Of a stretch of 64,000 nt of DNA, positions 28,884-38,073 are shown piece after piece. Position numbers and translations under genes: made by a program. The notes under the pieces are model-generated. The model saw nothing but the letters and a program-made list of their open reading frames with translations, had not been told where the DNA came from and made no database searches. The DNA is from Phytohabitans rumicis. GTDB lineage: Bacteria; Actinomycetota; Actinomycetes; Mycobacteriales; Micromonosporaceae. Positions within the stretch are counted from its first letter, which is position 1; each line of letters begins with the position of its first letter. The stretch is from the NCBI RefSeq assembly GCF_011764445.1, contig NZ_BLPG01000001.1, positions 8,361,316 through 8,425,315 of the forward strand. Direction: 5' to 3'.

Positions 28884-28926
28884 GGGTGTCCCCGAACCTG
28901 ACCCAGACCAGGTCTCGGGGACACCC
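28884..28926. terminator. Bidirectional hairpin terminator between convergent genes
   Basis: GGGTGTCCCCGA-ACCTG pairs with CAGGT-CTCGGGGACACCC around a short loop, with a single one-base bulge. It lies between the stop of the TauD-like gene (28866) and the stop of the NACHT gene (28931), so it can end both transcripts. Long U tracts are absent, as usual in actinomycetes. Confidence 0.8.
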
Positions 28927-28930
28927 TTCC

Positions 28931-31900
28931 TCATACGTACCGCAGCTTGACGCCGGGCCCGAGCTGCTCGACGCCCCGCAGCTCCCGGCCTTCGGACGCG
29001 TAGATGGTCAGGTGCCGGTGGTGGGCCAGCGGCGCGAGGTCCACGGCGAGGTCATAGACGTAGAGGTCCCGTAGCCGCCGCAGGTCGCGCAGTGGCGTGA
29101 GGTCTGTGATCTCTCGGCAATAGCCCAGATTCAGGTAGTCGAGCAGGTGCAGACCGGCGAGCGGGCTGAGGTCGGACACAGCTGTTTGTCCGATGCCGAG
29201 CCCCGTCAGGCCGGTCAACCCGGCGAGCGGCGCCAGATCGGTCAGCCAGTCGCTGCCCGGCAGTCCCAGCCAGCGCAGGTGGGGCGCCAGCGCGATGAGC
29301 CCGGCGAGCCCGCCGTCCGGAGCCGGCCCCCTGGAGACCCAGAGGTCCTCCATCCGGGACATGGCCGGTAACGAGGCGTAGTCGAGTCCCTGCGGATCTC
29401 CCAGCGTGAGGCCGACGAGCTGGTCGAGGCCGGCGAGGGGAGCGAAGTCGGTGACGCCGCGCACCGGGCTGAGGCCGAGGCGTTCGAGCCCGCCGAGGTC
29501 CCACAGGAAGCTCAGGTCGTCGATGTCGGCGTATCCGTAGAAGTTGAGCGTGCGCAGTTGGGTGAGCGCCGCGAGCCCGGCGGGGTCGGCGGGGTCGGCG
29601 TAGCGGTGCACGACCAGCTCGCGCAGGTCGCGGTGGCCGCGCAACACGTCGAGCCGGCTCGGGGTGCCGCCGTGCAGGTGCAGCCCGTGCAGGTGAGGCA
29701 CGCCATCGAGGGCGGCCAGGTCAAGCGGCGTCGTCACGACGACGTCGAGGGCGGCGAGCCGGCGCAGGTGGCGCACGGCCGGCAGCAGGAGCGGGTCGCT
29801 GACCGAGACCGTCCCGTCGACGAGCGGGGCGTCGGCGAGGACCCGCCGGGCGTACTCCTCGGGGTCGAAGTAGGTCCACACGGACGCCAGGTGCCGCTGC
29901 ACCTCGGGGCGCGGGTCGGCCGCGTAGCCGGCCAGCACGTCCAGCGCCTCCGGGCCGTTGACCAGCGCGGCCGCCAGCACCGTCCCGGCGGAGGCCGGCT
30001 CGGACAGGTGCGCGAGCGACCGCGGAAGGTGGTGCAGCAGCGGCTCGCCCACGCCGGCCAGCGACCGGGCCTCGCTCCGGCCGCGCGGCGGCACCAGCGC
30101 GTCGATGGCCGCGCGTACCCGGTCCAGCAGTTCGGGGTCGAGGGCCGGCACGGTCTCCAGGCAGGCCGCGGCCACCAGCCGCAGGGCACGCCGGTGGGCG
30201 GGCTCGGCGTCGGCGCGGTCAAGCACCCCGGCGAGCAGGTCCTCCCGCACCCGGCCGTTGGCGTGGCCGGCGGCCATGACCACCACGTCGCGCCATGCGT
30301 CCCGGTGCGCCTTCTCGACAAGCATGCCGACGTCGGCGCGGTCGGCGGCCTCGCGCGCGGTCAGATACTCCTGGAACGTGCGGTGCACGAAGTCGACCCG
30401 GCCCGCGACCGGCTCGCGGAGCAGGCCGCTGCGGTGCAGCAGGTGCTCGAAGATGCTCTGCGCGCCGGCGGCGACCTGCGGCATGGCCTCGCGCTTCTCG
30501 CCCAGCCGGGCGACCGCGAGGTGCTGCGGGATCTCGGCCTCGTTGTTGAGCGACATCCGCCAGGCCAGGTACTGGATGAGCTGGAGCTTGTCCCGCCCGC
30601 TGAGCGCGACCTCCGCCGCGATGTCCCGCTCCTCGTCGCGGCGTTCCAGCAGCAGATCCACCGCGGCCGCGTACAGGCTCATCCGGTCGCGCGGCAGGTG
30701 CGTTCGCCGGTCCAGGTTGAGCGCGCACAGCATCGCGCACAGCAGCGGACTCGTCGCGAGCCCTTGCAGGTGCGTGTTCGCGTCCAGCCGGCCGACCAGC
30801 GCGTTCTCGTACCGGGGAAGGTCGTCCGGCGGGCACGGCAGATCCCCGTCCCGCACCGCCCGATGCCAGTGGGCGATCAACGCCCGCACGTCCGCCGGGC
30901 TCATCCGCTCCAGCATGGCCGGGCCGAAACGCTCGGCCGCCAGCCACCGCCCGGCCGCCGCCGGCGGCCGCGAGGTGACCACCACCTTCATTTCCGGGTA
31001 CGCCGCCAGCAGGTCCCGCAGCCAGTCCCGGACGTGCCGGCGGGCGGTGGCGGTCAGCTCGTCCACGCCGTCGACCAGCAGCACGGCGTGGCCGGAGGCG
31101 AGCCGGCGGTGCGCCCAGCCGGGCGGCTCCAGGCCGGCGATCGCCGGGGCGCAGGCCGCCACGAACTGCTCCGGCCGGGGCAGCGGCTCGTCGACGTACC
31201 GGCGCAGGACGACGAGGAACGGCACATGCCCGTTCCAGCCGGTCAACTCGGCGGCGAACGCGGCCCGCGCGGCGGTGACCGCCAGCCACTTCAGGACCGT
31301 GGTCTTGCCCGACCCGGCCTCGCCGCGCAGCAGCGTCCGGTGGGACCGGGCGAGCGCCTGCTCCACGCGTACGGACGCGTCCGCCGTCGCGTCCCGGTCC
31401 GGGTCGGTGCCGCGCAGCAGGCCCGGCGTCCACCCGCGGTCCCGGCCGCCTCGCCGCCGGGCCGGCGCGTCGGCGCTGACCGCCAGGCTGACGTACGCGA
31501 CGCTGAGCGTGGCGCGCGGCCGGTAGTTCCGGACGTCGACGCCGAAGAGCTCCATCTCGTCCAGCGTGCTGGACAGGTGGCTCAGGTACCGGTGCCGGAA
31601 CTGCTCGTCCTCGCCCGTACCGGCCGGGGCGTCCAGCGAGCGCACCGGCAGCCGGGCGAGGATCTGCGCCAGCTGCTCCGCCTGGCCGGCCAGCCGGGAC
31701 AGCACCTCGGCCGTCGCCCGGGGCGCGAACGAGGCGAGGTGGACCACCGCCCGCACGTACACGTCGCAGCACTCGTCGAGGACCACGTCGTACAGCCGGG
31801 CGGCCGCGTCGCTGAGCCCGGCCCGGTCCGGCCGGTCGGCGGCCCGGACCCGGATCAGGGCGGCGAGCCGGGCGCCGTCGGCATCCGCGGCGAAGAGCGC

Positions 31901-32203
31901 CTCGTCGGCGGCGACCACCGTGAACGCGTCGACCACCGCGTCCAGCGCCGCCCGCCGCTCGTGGTCGGGCAGGTCGCCGGCCCGTTGCAGGGGCGCAAGC
32001 CGCTCCGCCACGGCGTCGGTCATGGCGGCGACCTCGCGTTCCAGCTTGCGCCGCGCGAAGCCGTCCGTGAACCGCCGGTTGATCAGCTCGCCGAGCGGGA
32101 GCGTCGCCTCCTCCCGGCGCCGCCGTTCGGCCAGCCACCACCGGAACGCCGGCACCACCACGGCCTGGCCGACTTTCACCAGCGCAGCCTCCACAGTGGT
32201 CAC
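28931..32203 (-). CDS. NACHT NTPase with C-terminal leucine-rich repeats (bacterial NLR-like protein)
   Basis: 1,090 residues. An N-terminal helical region (1-240) precedes a NACHT module: Walker A LLRGEAGSGKTTVLKWLAV (about 292-310), Walker B HAVLLVDGVDELT (about 375-387), VVVTSRPPAA sensor and FVHRTFQEYLTAREAA. A helical spacer follows, then from about residue 830 leucine-rich repeats such as LTDLAPLAGLTGLTGLGI and VSDLSPLAGLHLLDYLNL. This is the NLR architecture; characterised bacterial NACHT proteins defend against phage, the LRRs being the likely sensor. I see no nuclease, TIR or membrane effector, so the output is unknown. GTG at 32203 chosen. Stands alone, with no partner gene. Confidence 0.88.
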   Translation of the reverse strand: MTTVEAALVKVGQAVVVPAFRWWLAERRRREEATLPLGELINRRFTDGFARRKLEREVAAMTDAVAERLAPLQRAGDLPDHERRAALDAVVDAFTVVAADEALFAADADGARLAALIRVRAADRPDRAGLSDAAARLYDVVLDECCDVYVRAVVHLASFAPRATAEVLSRLAGQAEQLAQILARLPVRSLDAPAGTGEDEQFRHRYLSHLSSTLDEMELFGVDVRNYRPRATLSVAYVSLAVSADAPARRRGGRDRGWTPGLLRGTDPDRDATADASVRVEQALARSHRTLLRGEAGSGKTTVLKWLAVTAARAAFAAELTGWNGHVPFLVVLRRYVDEPLPRPEQFVAACAPAIAGLEPPGWAHRRLASGHAVLLVDGVDELTATARRHVRDWLRDLLAAYPEMKVVVTSRPPAAAGRWLAAERFGPAMLERMSPADVRALIAHWHRAVRDGDLPCPPDDLPRYENALVGRLDANTHLQGLATSPLLCAMLCALNLDRRTHLPRDRMSLYAAAVDLLLERRDEERDIAAEVALSGRDKLQLIQYLAWRMSLNNEAEIPQHLAVARLGEKREAMPQVAAGAQSIFEHLLHRSGLLREPVAGRVDFVHRTFQEYLTAREAADRADVGMLVEKAHRDAWRDVVVMAAGHANGRVREDLLAGVLDRADAEPAHRRALRLVAAACLETVPALDPELLDRVRAAIDALVPPRGRSEARSLAGVGEPLLHHLPRSLAHLSEPASAGTVLAAALVNGPEALDVLAGYAADPRPEVQRHLASVWTYFDPEEYARRVLADAPLVDGTVSVSDPLLLPAVRHLRRLAALDVVVTTPLDLAALDGVPHLHGLHLHGGTPSRLDVLRGHRDLRELVVHRYADPADPAGLAALTQLRTLNFYGYADIDDLSFLWDLGGLERLGLSPVRGVTDFAPLAGLDQLVGLTLGDPQGLDYASLPAMSRMEDLWVSRGPAPDGGLAGLIALAPHLRWLGLPGSDWLTDLAPLAGLTGLTGLGIGQTAVSDLSPLAGLHLLDYLNLGYCREITDLTPLRDLRRLRDLYVYDLAVDLAPLAHHRHLTIYASEGRELRGVEQLGPGVKLRYV

Positions 32204-32307
32204 GCGGCAAACCGTACCGCCGCCCGTCCAGCAGATGCGCAACCGCCTGTGTGGCTCCGCTGCTCGGCGTAACGTCACAGGAGTTGTACGGCTAAGGGGG
32301 GTTCGCG

Positions 32308-33027
32308 ATGTTTGTGCAGGTGATCCAGGGGCAGGTTCCGGACGCGGAGGAGATGCGCGGCGCGCTCGACCGGTGGACCGAGGAGCTGTCGCCCGGCGCT
32401 TCCGGCTGGCTCGGTACGACGGCGGGCGTGACCGACGACGGGATGTTCGTCGCGCTGGTGCGGTTCGACTCGGAGGAGGCGGCCCGGCGGAACAGCGGCC
32501 GGCCGGAGCAGGACCGGTGGTGGGCGGAGACGGCGAAGCTGTTCGCCGGCGAGGCGACGTTCCGGGACAGCAGCGACGTCCAGGTGGACACCGTCGGCGA
32601 TCCGGACCGGGCCGGCTTCGTGCAGGTCATGCAGGGCCGGGGCACGGATCCCGAGCGGGCCCGGGAGCTGATAGCGCAGGACTCCCGCGAGTGGGCCTCG
32701 TTCCGGCCGGACGTCGTGGGCAGCGTCGCGATCCAGCACGAGGGCGGCGCGTACACGATGGCGATCTACTTCACCTCGGAGGAGGAGGCGCGCGAGGGCG
32801 AGCGCAAGGAGCCGCCGCCGGCGATGCAGAAGCAGATGGAGGAGCTGAACTCGCTGAACGTGGGTGTGCCGCAGTTCCTCGACATCCGCCAGCCCTGGCT
32901 GTACTCCCCCACTAAGGCCCCGTTCGCGCCGCGCCGCGCCGCGCGTTCGCGTCGATCAAGGGCAAACGGTCGTGCTTTGATCTCTAATCCACGACCGTAT
33001 GCCCTTGATCGACGCGAGAGTCCTTGA
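32308..33027 (+). CDS. Duplicated ABM-like (dimeric alpha-beta barrel) protein with repeat-encoded C-terminal tail
   Basis: Two similar halves, each a ferredoxin-like barrel unit: MFVQVIQGQVPDAEEMRGAL with GMFVALVRFDSEEAARRN, and GFVQVMQGRGTDPERARELI with TMAIYFTSEEEAREGE. Such units resemble antibiotic-biosynthesis-monooxygenase-like proteins, but no catalytic assignment can be made. The native fold seems to end near QFLDIRQPWLYS (about residue 200). The remaining residues, including RRSRANGRALISNPRPYALD, are translated from a GC-rich tract and repeat copy D, and the stop codon lies within the repeat. ATG at 32308 after a GGGGGG ribosome-like run. Confidence 0.7.
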   Translation: MFVQVIQGQVPDAEEMRGALDRWTEELSPGASGWLGTTAGVTDDGMFVALVRFDSEEAARRNSGRPEQDRWWAETAKLFAGEATFRDSSDVQVDTVGDPDRAGFVQVMQGRGTDPERARELIAQDSREWASFRPDVVGSVAIQHEGGAYTMAIYFTSEEEAREGERKEPPPAMQKQMEELNSLNVGVPQFLDIRQPWLYSPTKAPFAPRRAARSRRSRANGRALISNPRPYALDRRESP

Positions 33028-33032
33028 TCGGT
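32951..33032 (+). repeat. Palindromic repeat family 1, copy D
   Basis: 82 bp: GTCGATCAAGGGCAAACGGT arm, TTTGATCTCT loop, ACGACCGTATGCCCTTGATC arm, then GACGCGAGAG and TCCTTGATCGGT. Overlaps the 3' end of the ABM-like gene and supplies its last residues and stop. The left flank is a gccgcgccgcgc tract. Confidence 0.92.
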
Positions 33033-33191
33033 GGGGCGCGGCGTCGCGTTCGGGCGCGGTGCATGGGCATAGTCCCGGCCACTGGGGAGTCGGGGGACAC
33101 GCCCCACCCAGGGCTGCCAGCCACCCCGTCCGCGCTCTTCAGGTGCGCCTCGTCGCCCGGTGCGGGCCGAGCGCTAGGCCCCGGGTCGTCT

Positions 33192-33273
33192 GTCGATCAA
33201 GGACTTTCGCGTCGATCAAGGGCATATGGTCGTGGAAAAGAGATCAAAGCACGGCCGTATGCCCTTGATCGAC
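33192..33273 (-). repeat. Palindromic repeat family 1, copy E (inverted relative to copy D)
   Basis: 82 bp, minus orientation: GTCGATCAAGGGCATACGGC arm with its complement, TTTGATCTC loop and the third half-site CCTTGATCGAC. Lies 159 bp from copy D, facing it, in the space between two convergent genes. Nothing gene-like lies between the two copies. Confidence 0.92.
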
Positions 33274-33297
33274 GCACAAAAGGGGCGGCGGGTGCGG

Positions 33298-35493
33298 TTA
33301 GAGGTCCAGGACCAGGCGGGGGGTGGTGCAGCGGCCTACGCAGATCATCATGGTGCGGGCGGCGGCGCGTTCGTCCGGGGTGAGGATGGAGTCGCGGTGC
33401 TCGGGGGTGCCCGCCAGGACGCGGGTCTCGCAGGCGCCGCAGTAGCCCTTCTCGCAGTCGTACGACAGGCCGGGCACGGCTTCGCGGATGACCTCGATCA
33501 GTCGCTTGTCCGGCGGCACCCGTAGGGTCAGCCCGCGCCGGGCGAGGTGGACGTCGAACGCCGTGTTCCGGGACGGGTCGAACGCCACCTCCAGCTCGTC
33601 GCCGGCCGTGAAGCGCTCGACGTACAGGGTCAGCCCCCGGGCGGCGCACTCGCGCTCGACCGCGGCGATCATCCCGGCCGGGCCGCAGCAGTAGATCGCG
33701 GTGTCGGGGCTCACCGAACCCAATAGAGCGGGCAGATCGGGCAGCCCGCGCTCGTCCTGGGGCACCAGCTCAACAGAAGAGCCGGCGAGGGCCAGCAGTT
33801 CGTCCGCGTACGCCATGGAAGCGCGCGACCGTCCACCGTAGACGACCCGGAACGGCGTACCGGCCTCCACAGTGGACCGGACCATTGCCAGGATCGGAGT
33901 GATCCCGATGCCGCCGGCCAGAAACACATACCGCGGCGCTGGGACCAAGGGGAAGTGGTTGCGTGGCCCGCGGACCGGCAGCGTGACTCCCGGCCGGGCG
34001 AGCGCGTGCAGCTCCACCGAGCCGCCGCGGCCGTCCTCCTCGCGCAGCACGGCCACCCGGTAGCGGTGCCGGTCGGCCGGGTCGCCGCTCAGCGAGTACT
34101 GGCGTACCCGCCCGGAGGGGAGGCGGACCTCGACGTGCGCGCCCGGCGCCCAGCCGGGCAGCTCGCTCCCATCCGCCGCGGCAAGTTGAACGGACACCAC
34201 TCCCTCCGCCGCTGCCTCCACCCCGCTAATAGTGAGCGCCGTGGGTGTTAGGAGGGGGCCCTTGCTATGCAAAAAGTGATAAGAGGGTGCCCTTCCTTGC
34301 ATCGGGCCGGGGGTGAAGATTGCGGGGATGGCGTCCCAGCCGGTTTGGTTGCCCTTGGTCGGGTACGGGATCAGGCCGTCCTCGACCACCTGGTAGTCGG
34401 GCAGCCGGGTGAGCACCTGCGTCATCATCTCGTGGAACATGGCCCGAGCGAGGTGGGCGCCGGCGCAGCGGTGGGTGCCGATGCCGAAGCTGAGGTGCCG
34501 GTGCGCGTCCCGGTCCAGGCGCACCTGCGCCGGGTCGGGGAAGACGGCCGGGTCGTGGTTGGCGGCCACCCAGGGGATCAGCACCCGGTCGCCGGCGTGC
34601 ACCGGGCAGCCGCCGACCTCGGTGTCCGTCGTGGCCGTACGCGCCATCGACTGGGACGGGGCGAACGCGCGCAGGAACTCCTCGGTCGCGTTCTCCAGCA
34701 GGTCCGGCGACTCGACGAGCCGGCGCCGCTGGTCCGGGTGGCGGCTGAGGTGTACGAGCGTGGAGCCGGTCAGCGACGTGGTGGTGTCGACCCCGCCGGC
34801 GATGAGCAGCCCGATGACCGAGACGAGTTCATCGTCGGAGAAGCCGGTGCCGTGCCGCACCAGGTAGCTGATCGCGTCCTCGGCGGGCTCGGTCCGGCGC
34901 AGCGCGATCAGCTCCCGGATCCGCTGGTCCATGTACGCCAGGCCCTGCGCGCCCCGGATGGCCCGCTCGCTGCCGGCGAGGGCGGCGAAGATGTCGTGGA
35001 TCGGCTTGGCGAGCTTTGGCCAGTCGGCTGACGGGAAGCCCAGCCAGTCGAGCGTGACCGCGGCGGGCAGCGGGTTGGTCAGGTCCCGGACGAAGTCGGC
35101 CGAGCCCTGCTCGATGAACGCGTCCACGATCCGGGTGGCGTGCCGGGTGATCATCGGCCGCAGCTCGTCCACCGCCGACGGGGTGAGTAGCGGGTTGATC
35201 AGGTCGCGGTATGCGCTGGACGCCGGCGGGTCCAGTTCGATCGGGTACTGCTCCAGCCCGGGGCCGCGCGGGATGACGATGGCGACCCCGTCCTCACCCC
35301 GGCGGGCCGAGGAGAACGTGGCGTCGTCGCGGGCGATCCGGACCACGTCGGCGTACCGGGTGGTGTAGACGAAGCCGCCGTGCGCCTCGGTCCGCCCCAC
35401 CGGGCACTGCTCGCGAAACAGGGAGTAGTACTCGACCGGGTCCGCGTTCGCGACGTCCGAATGATGATCAAAAACCGCATCGAACTCAGTCAA
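33298..35493 (-). CDS. Self-sufficient cytochrome P450 fused to phthalate-dioxygenase-reductase domains (CYP116B-like layout)
   Basis: 731 residues in one frame. P450 part (1-395): AGGVDTTTS in helix I, the ExxR-type segment TEEFLR, and haem ligand motif FGIGTHRCAGAHLAR (Cys about 343). Reductase part (about 421-731): FMN/flavin motif RQYSLSGDP, NAD motif GGIGITPILAMV, CGPAGMI, and a C-terminal [2Fe-2S] ferredoxin with CEKGYCGAC plus a later Cys in MICVGRC. The domain order matches class VII P450s such as P450RhF. The linker (398-422) is encoded by an intergenic-type repeat, so this may be two once-separate genes joined in frame. Start TTG at 35493 overlaps the dehydrogenase stop by 8 bases, implying coupling. 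Confidence 0.88.
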   Translation of the reverse strand: MTEFDAVFDHHSDVANADPVEYYSLFREQCPVGRTEAHGGFVYTTRYADVVRIARDDATFSSARRGEDGVAIVIPRGPGLEQYPIELDPPASSAYRDLINPLLTPSAVDELRPMITRHATRIVDAFIEQGSADFVRDLTNPLPAAVTLDWLGFPSADWPKLAKPIHDIFAALAGSERAIRGAQGLAYMDQRIRELIALRRTEPAEDAISYLVRHGTGFSDDELVSVIGLLIAGGVDTTTSLTGSTLVHLSRHPDQRRRLVESPDLLENATEEFLRAFAPSQSMARTATTDTEVGGCPVHAGDRVLIPWVAANHDPAVFPDPAQVRLDRDAHRHLSFGIGTHRCAGAHLARAMFHEMMTQVLTRLPDYQVVEDGLIPYPTKGNQTGWDAIPAIFTPGPMQGRAPSYHFLHSKGPLLTPTALTISGVEAAAEGVVSVQLAAADGSELPGWAPGAHVEVRLPSGRVRQYSLSGDPADRHRYRVAVLREEDGRGGSVELHALARPGVTLPVRGPRNHFPLVPAPRYVFLAGGIGITPILAMVRSTVEAGTPFRVVYGGRSRASMAYADELLALAGSSVELVPQDERGLPDLPALLGSVSPDTAIYCCGPAGMIAAVERECAARGLTLYVERFTAGDELEVAFDPSRNTAFDVHLARRGLTLRVPPDKRLIEVIREAVPGLSYDCEKGYCGACETRVLAGTPEHRDSILTPDERAAARTMMICVGRCTTPRLVLDL
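34226..34302. repeat. Micromonosporaceae-type intergenic repeat inside the P450-reductase frame
   Basis: Contains two imperfect direct copies of a roughly 27 bp unit, TTAGGAGGGGGCCCTTGCTA and ATAAGAGGGTGCCCTTCCTT, preceded by AATAGTGAGCGCCGTGGGTG. I recognise this type as a recurrent intergenic sequence in Micromonosporaceae, from memory. Read in the gene's frame it gives MQGRAPSYHFLHSKGPLLTP, which forms the interdomain linker. Confidence 0.7.
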
Positions 35494-36556
35494 AGGTCAA
35501 CACCGCCTTGCCGACCGAGCCGCGCCGCACCGCGTCGACGGCCTCGTTGATCTGGTCGAACGGAAAGTACGTCAGCATCCGGTCGACCGGGAACCGGCCG
35601 GCCGTGTACAGGTCGAGCAGCCGGGGCAGGAACACCCGGGGCACGCTGCTGCCGGCGATGATGCCGGTGACGCCGCGGCCGTTCAGGATGCTGCGCCAGT
35701 CGAACGTCATCGTCTCGCTCGGGCCCACGCCGATCACCCCGCACCGGCCGAGCGGCCCGAGCGCCTCGACCGCGGTACGCAGCACGTCGGCGCGCCCGGT
35801 GGTGTCGATGGCGAAGTCGAAGCCGTCCGGCACGATGCCCGCCAGGTCCGCGCCGGAGGAGACGCAGTGCGTCGCGCCGAATCCCCGGGCCGCCGCCAGC
35901 TTGGCCGGGCTGACGTCCACCGCGGCCACCACGGCGCAGCCGCTGATGACGGCGGCCAGGATCGCGGCGCTGCCGACCGCGCCGGCCCCGAACACCGCGA
36001 GCGAGGAGCCCGGCGCCGGCCGCAGCACGTTGAAGACGCCGCCGGCGCCGGTCTGGAAGCCGCACCCGAACGGGCCGACGACGCTCAGGTCGACGTCCTT
36101 GCCCACCGGTACGACCGCGTGCGCCGGCGCCACCACGTGCGTCGCGAACGAGGACTGCCCGAGGAAGTGCGCGTTGACCGGGTCGCCATCGAGCGAAACG
36201 GCCGACGAGCCGTCCGGCCGCCGCCCGCTGAAGTTCACCGCGTCGAAGCTCAGGCAGTACGCGGGCGACCCGGTCAGGCATCGGGCGCACGCGCCGCAGA
36301 AGGTGAAGCTCATCGCGACGTGGTCGCCCACGGCCACGCCGGTCACATGGTCGCCGACCGCCTCGACGACGCCGGCGCCCTCGTGGCCGAGCACGGCCGG
36401 GGTGGGGAAGAAGGTCGCGAACTCCAGATCGGTGCCGCAGATGCCGACGCTGCTGACCCGGACCAGCACCTCGTCGGGGCGCGGCGGCGACAGCTCGACC
36501 TCCCGCAGGGTGAACGGGGCTCCGGCACTGTCGAGGACGGCCGCGGTGACGCGCAC
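35486..36556 (-). CDS. Zinc-dependent (aryl-)alcohol dehydrogenase, MDR superfamily
   Basis: 356 residues. Catalytic zinc ligands in SVGICGTDLEFATF and GHEGAGVVEAVGDHV, structural zinc cysteines in FCGACARCLTGSPAYC, and NAD Rossmann motif LAVFGAGAVGSAAILAA. Resembles benzyl/aryl-alcohol dehydrogenases. Together with the downstream P450 and the divergent aldehyde dehydrogenase it makes a logical chain from methyl or ether group to alcohol, aldehyde and acid. GTG start at 36556. Confidence 0.87.
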   Translation of the reverse strand: MRVTAAVLDSAGAPFTLREVELSPPRPDEVLVRVSSVGICGTDLEFATFFPTPAVLGHEGAGVVEAVGDHVTGVAVGDHVAMSFTFCGACARCLTGSPAYCLSFDAVNFSGRRPDGSSAVSLDGDPVNAHFLGQSSFATHVVAPAHAVVPVGKDVDLSVVGPFGCGFQTGAGGVFNVLRPAPGSSLAVFGAGAVGSAAILAAVISGCAVVAAVDVSPAKLAAARGFGATHCVSSGADLAGIVPDGFDFAIDTTGRADVLRTAVEALGPLGRCGVIGVGPSETMTFDWRSILNGRGVTGIIAGSSVPRVFLPRLLDLYTAGRFPVDRMLTYFPFDQINEAVDAVRRGSVGKAVLTFD

Positions 36557-36591
36557 GGAAACACCACCTAATCACCAAGCGAGACTGCATC

Positions 36592-36621
36592 TTGACATGT
36601 GGAATGGGGCGGGTCAAGGAT
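36592..36621 (+). promoter_or_regulatory. Possible promoter for the aldehyde dehydrogenase operon
   Basis: TTGACA at 36592-36597 and AAGGAT at 36616-36621, 18 bases apart, in the 72 bp divergent spacer. Transcription would begin almost at the ATG (36629), giving a near-leaderless message, common in actinomycetes. The -10 match is weak. Confidence 0.3.
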
Positions 36622-36628
36622 TCGAGGC

Positions 36629-38073
36629 ATGGCCGACCTCGTCGTACCCGATGCCCGGCACCTGATCGACGGAGAGTGGGTGGCCGCCGCCGACAAGGGC
36701 GAGCTGCCGGTCCTCGACCCGGCGACGCGGGAGGTGATCCAGCCCGTGGCCCGCGCGGAGCCGGCGGACGTCGATGCCGCGGTCGCGGCGGCCCGGCGGG
36801 CGGCGCCGGCGTGGGCGGCGACGAACCCGTCGGAACGCGGCGCGGCGCTGCGCCGGTGGGCCGACCTCATCATGACCCACGTCGAGGACCTGGCCAGGTA
36901 TGAGGCCCGCGACGTCGGCAAGCCGCTGTCCGGCGGCCGCCTCAACATCTACATCGCGCACGGCATCGTCGACTACTTCGCGGGGCGGCGGACAAGCTGA
37001 CCGGCGTGACGCTGCCCACCCGGTCGCCGGACTACTTCGGCTTCACCCGGCCGGAGCCGTACGGCGTGTGCGCCGTCGTCATCCCCTGGAACGTCCCGGC
37101 CGTGCTCACCGCCGCCAACGTGGCGCCCGCCCTGGCGGCCGGCAACACGGTGGTGCTCAAGCCGTCCGAGGTCGCCCCGCTGGCGCCGTTCGCGCTGGTC
37201 GAGCTGGCCCGGCGGGCCGGGCTGCCGCCGGGGGTGCTCAACGCGGTTACCGGCCTCGGCGCGGCGGCCGGCGCCGCGCTGACCGCCCACCCGGACGTCG
37301 ACCACATCAGCTTCGTCGGCTCGACCACCACCGGGCGCGCGGTCATGCGGGCGGCGGCCGGCAACCTCGTACCCGTGAAGCTGGAACTCGGCGGCAAGTC
37401 GCCGAACGTGGTCTTCGCGGACGCGGACCTGGACGTGGCGATACCGGCGATCGTCGGGTCCATCACCGAGAACGCCGGCCAGAACTGCTACGCCGGCTCC
37501 CGGCTGCTGGTGGAGGAGTCGATCCGCGAGGAGGTGACCGGGCGGGTGGTCGAGGCGATGCGGGCGGTCCGGCTGGGCGCCTGGGACGACGACCTGGACA
37601 TGGGCCCGCTGGTCAGCGCGGCGCAGCACGAGCGGGTGCTGGGCCACCTGGCGGAGGCGCCGCGGGCCGGCGCGCGGGTGGCGACCGGCGGCGGCTCGCC
37701 CGGCGGCTGGTACGTCGAGCCGACCGTCCTGGACCGGGTGGACCCGGGCATGCGGGTGGTACGCGAGGAGGTGTTCGGGCCGGTGCTGGCGGTGCAGTCG
37801 TTCCGGGGCACGCGGGAGGCGGTCGAGATGATGAACGACACCGACTTCGGGCTGCTGGCGAGCGTCTGGACGGATGACGTGTCGCGGGCGCTGCGGGTGG
37901 CGGCGGACGTGCGGGCCGGCCAGGTGTCGGTCAACCAGTTCCACGACGCGGGGGTCATCGGGTTCCCGTTCAACATGCAGAAGGACAGCGGGTTCAGCCG
38001 TGGCGGCGGGTACGGCGCGCTGCGCGAGTACACGCAGGAGAAGGCGGTGGCCGTACGCCTGCTGGACCGATGA
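36629..38073 (+). CDS. NAD(P)-dependent aldehyde dehydrogenase; apparent 1-base frameshift near 36984
   Basis: Betaine-aldehyde-dehydrogenase-like. Seen: cofactor segment VCAVVIPWNVPAVLTAANVA, NAD site SFVGSTTTGRAVM, general-base Glu in LELGGKSPNVVF and the nucleophilic Cys in NAGQNCYAGSR; C-terminal EEVFGPVLAVQSF. The first frame ends at DYFAG and the next begins at DKLTGVTLPTRSPDYFG; adding one G to the GGGG at 36981-36984 gives a single protein of about 481 residues, the normal length. Oxidises an aldehyde to the acid, probably the product of the neighbouring alcohol dehydrogenase. Its last 4 bases overlap the next gene (ATGA). Confidence 0.87.

Noticed and set aside
28931-33300. A multi-gene defence island around the NACHT protein
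   Set aside because: The neighbours (dioxygenase, ABM-like protein, P450) are metabolic; no restriction, toxin-antitoxin or other defence gene is adjacent.
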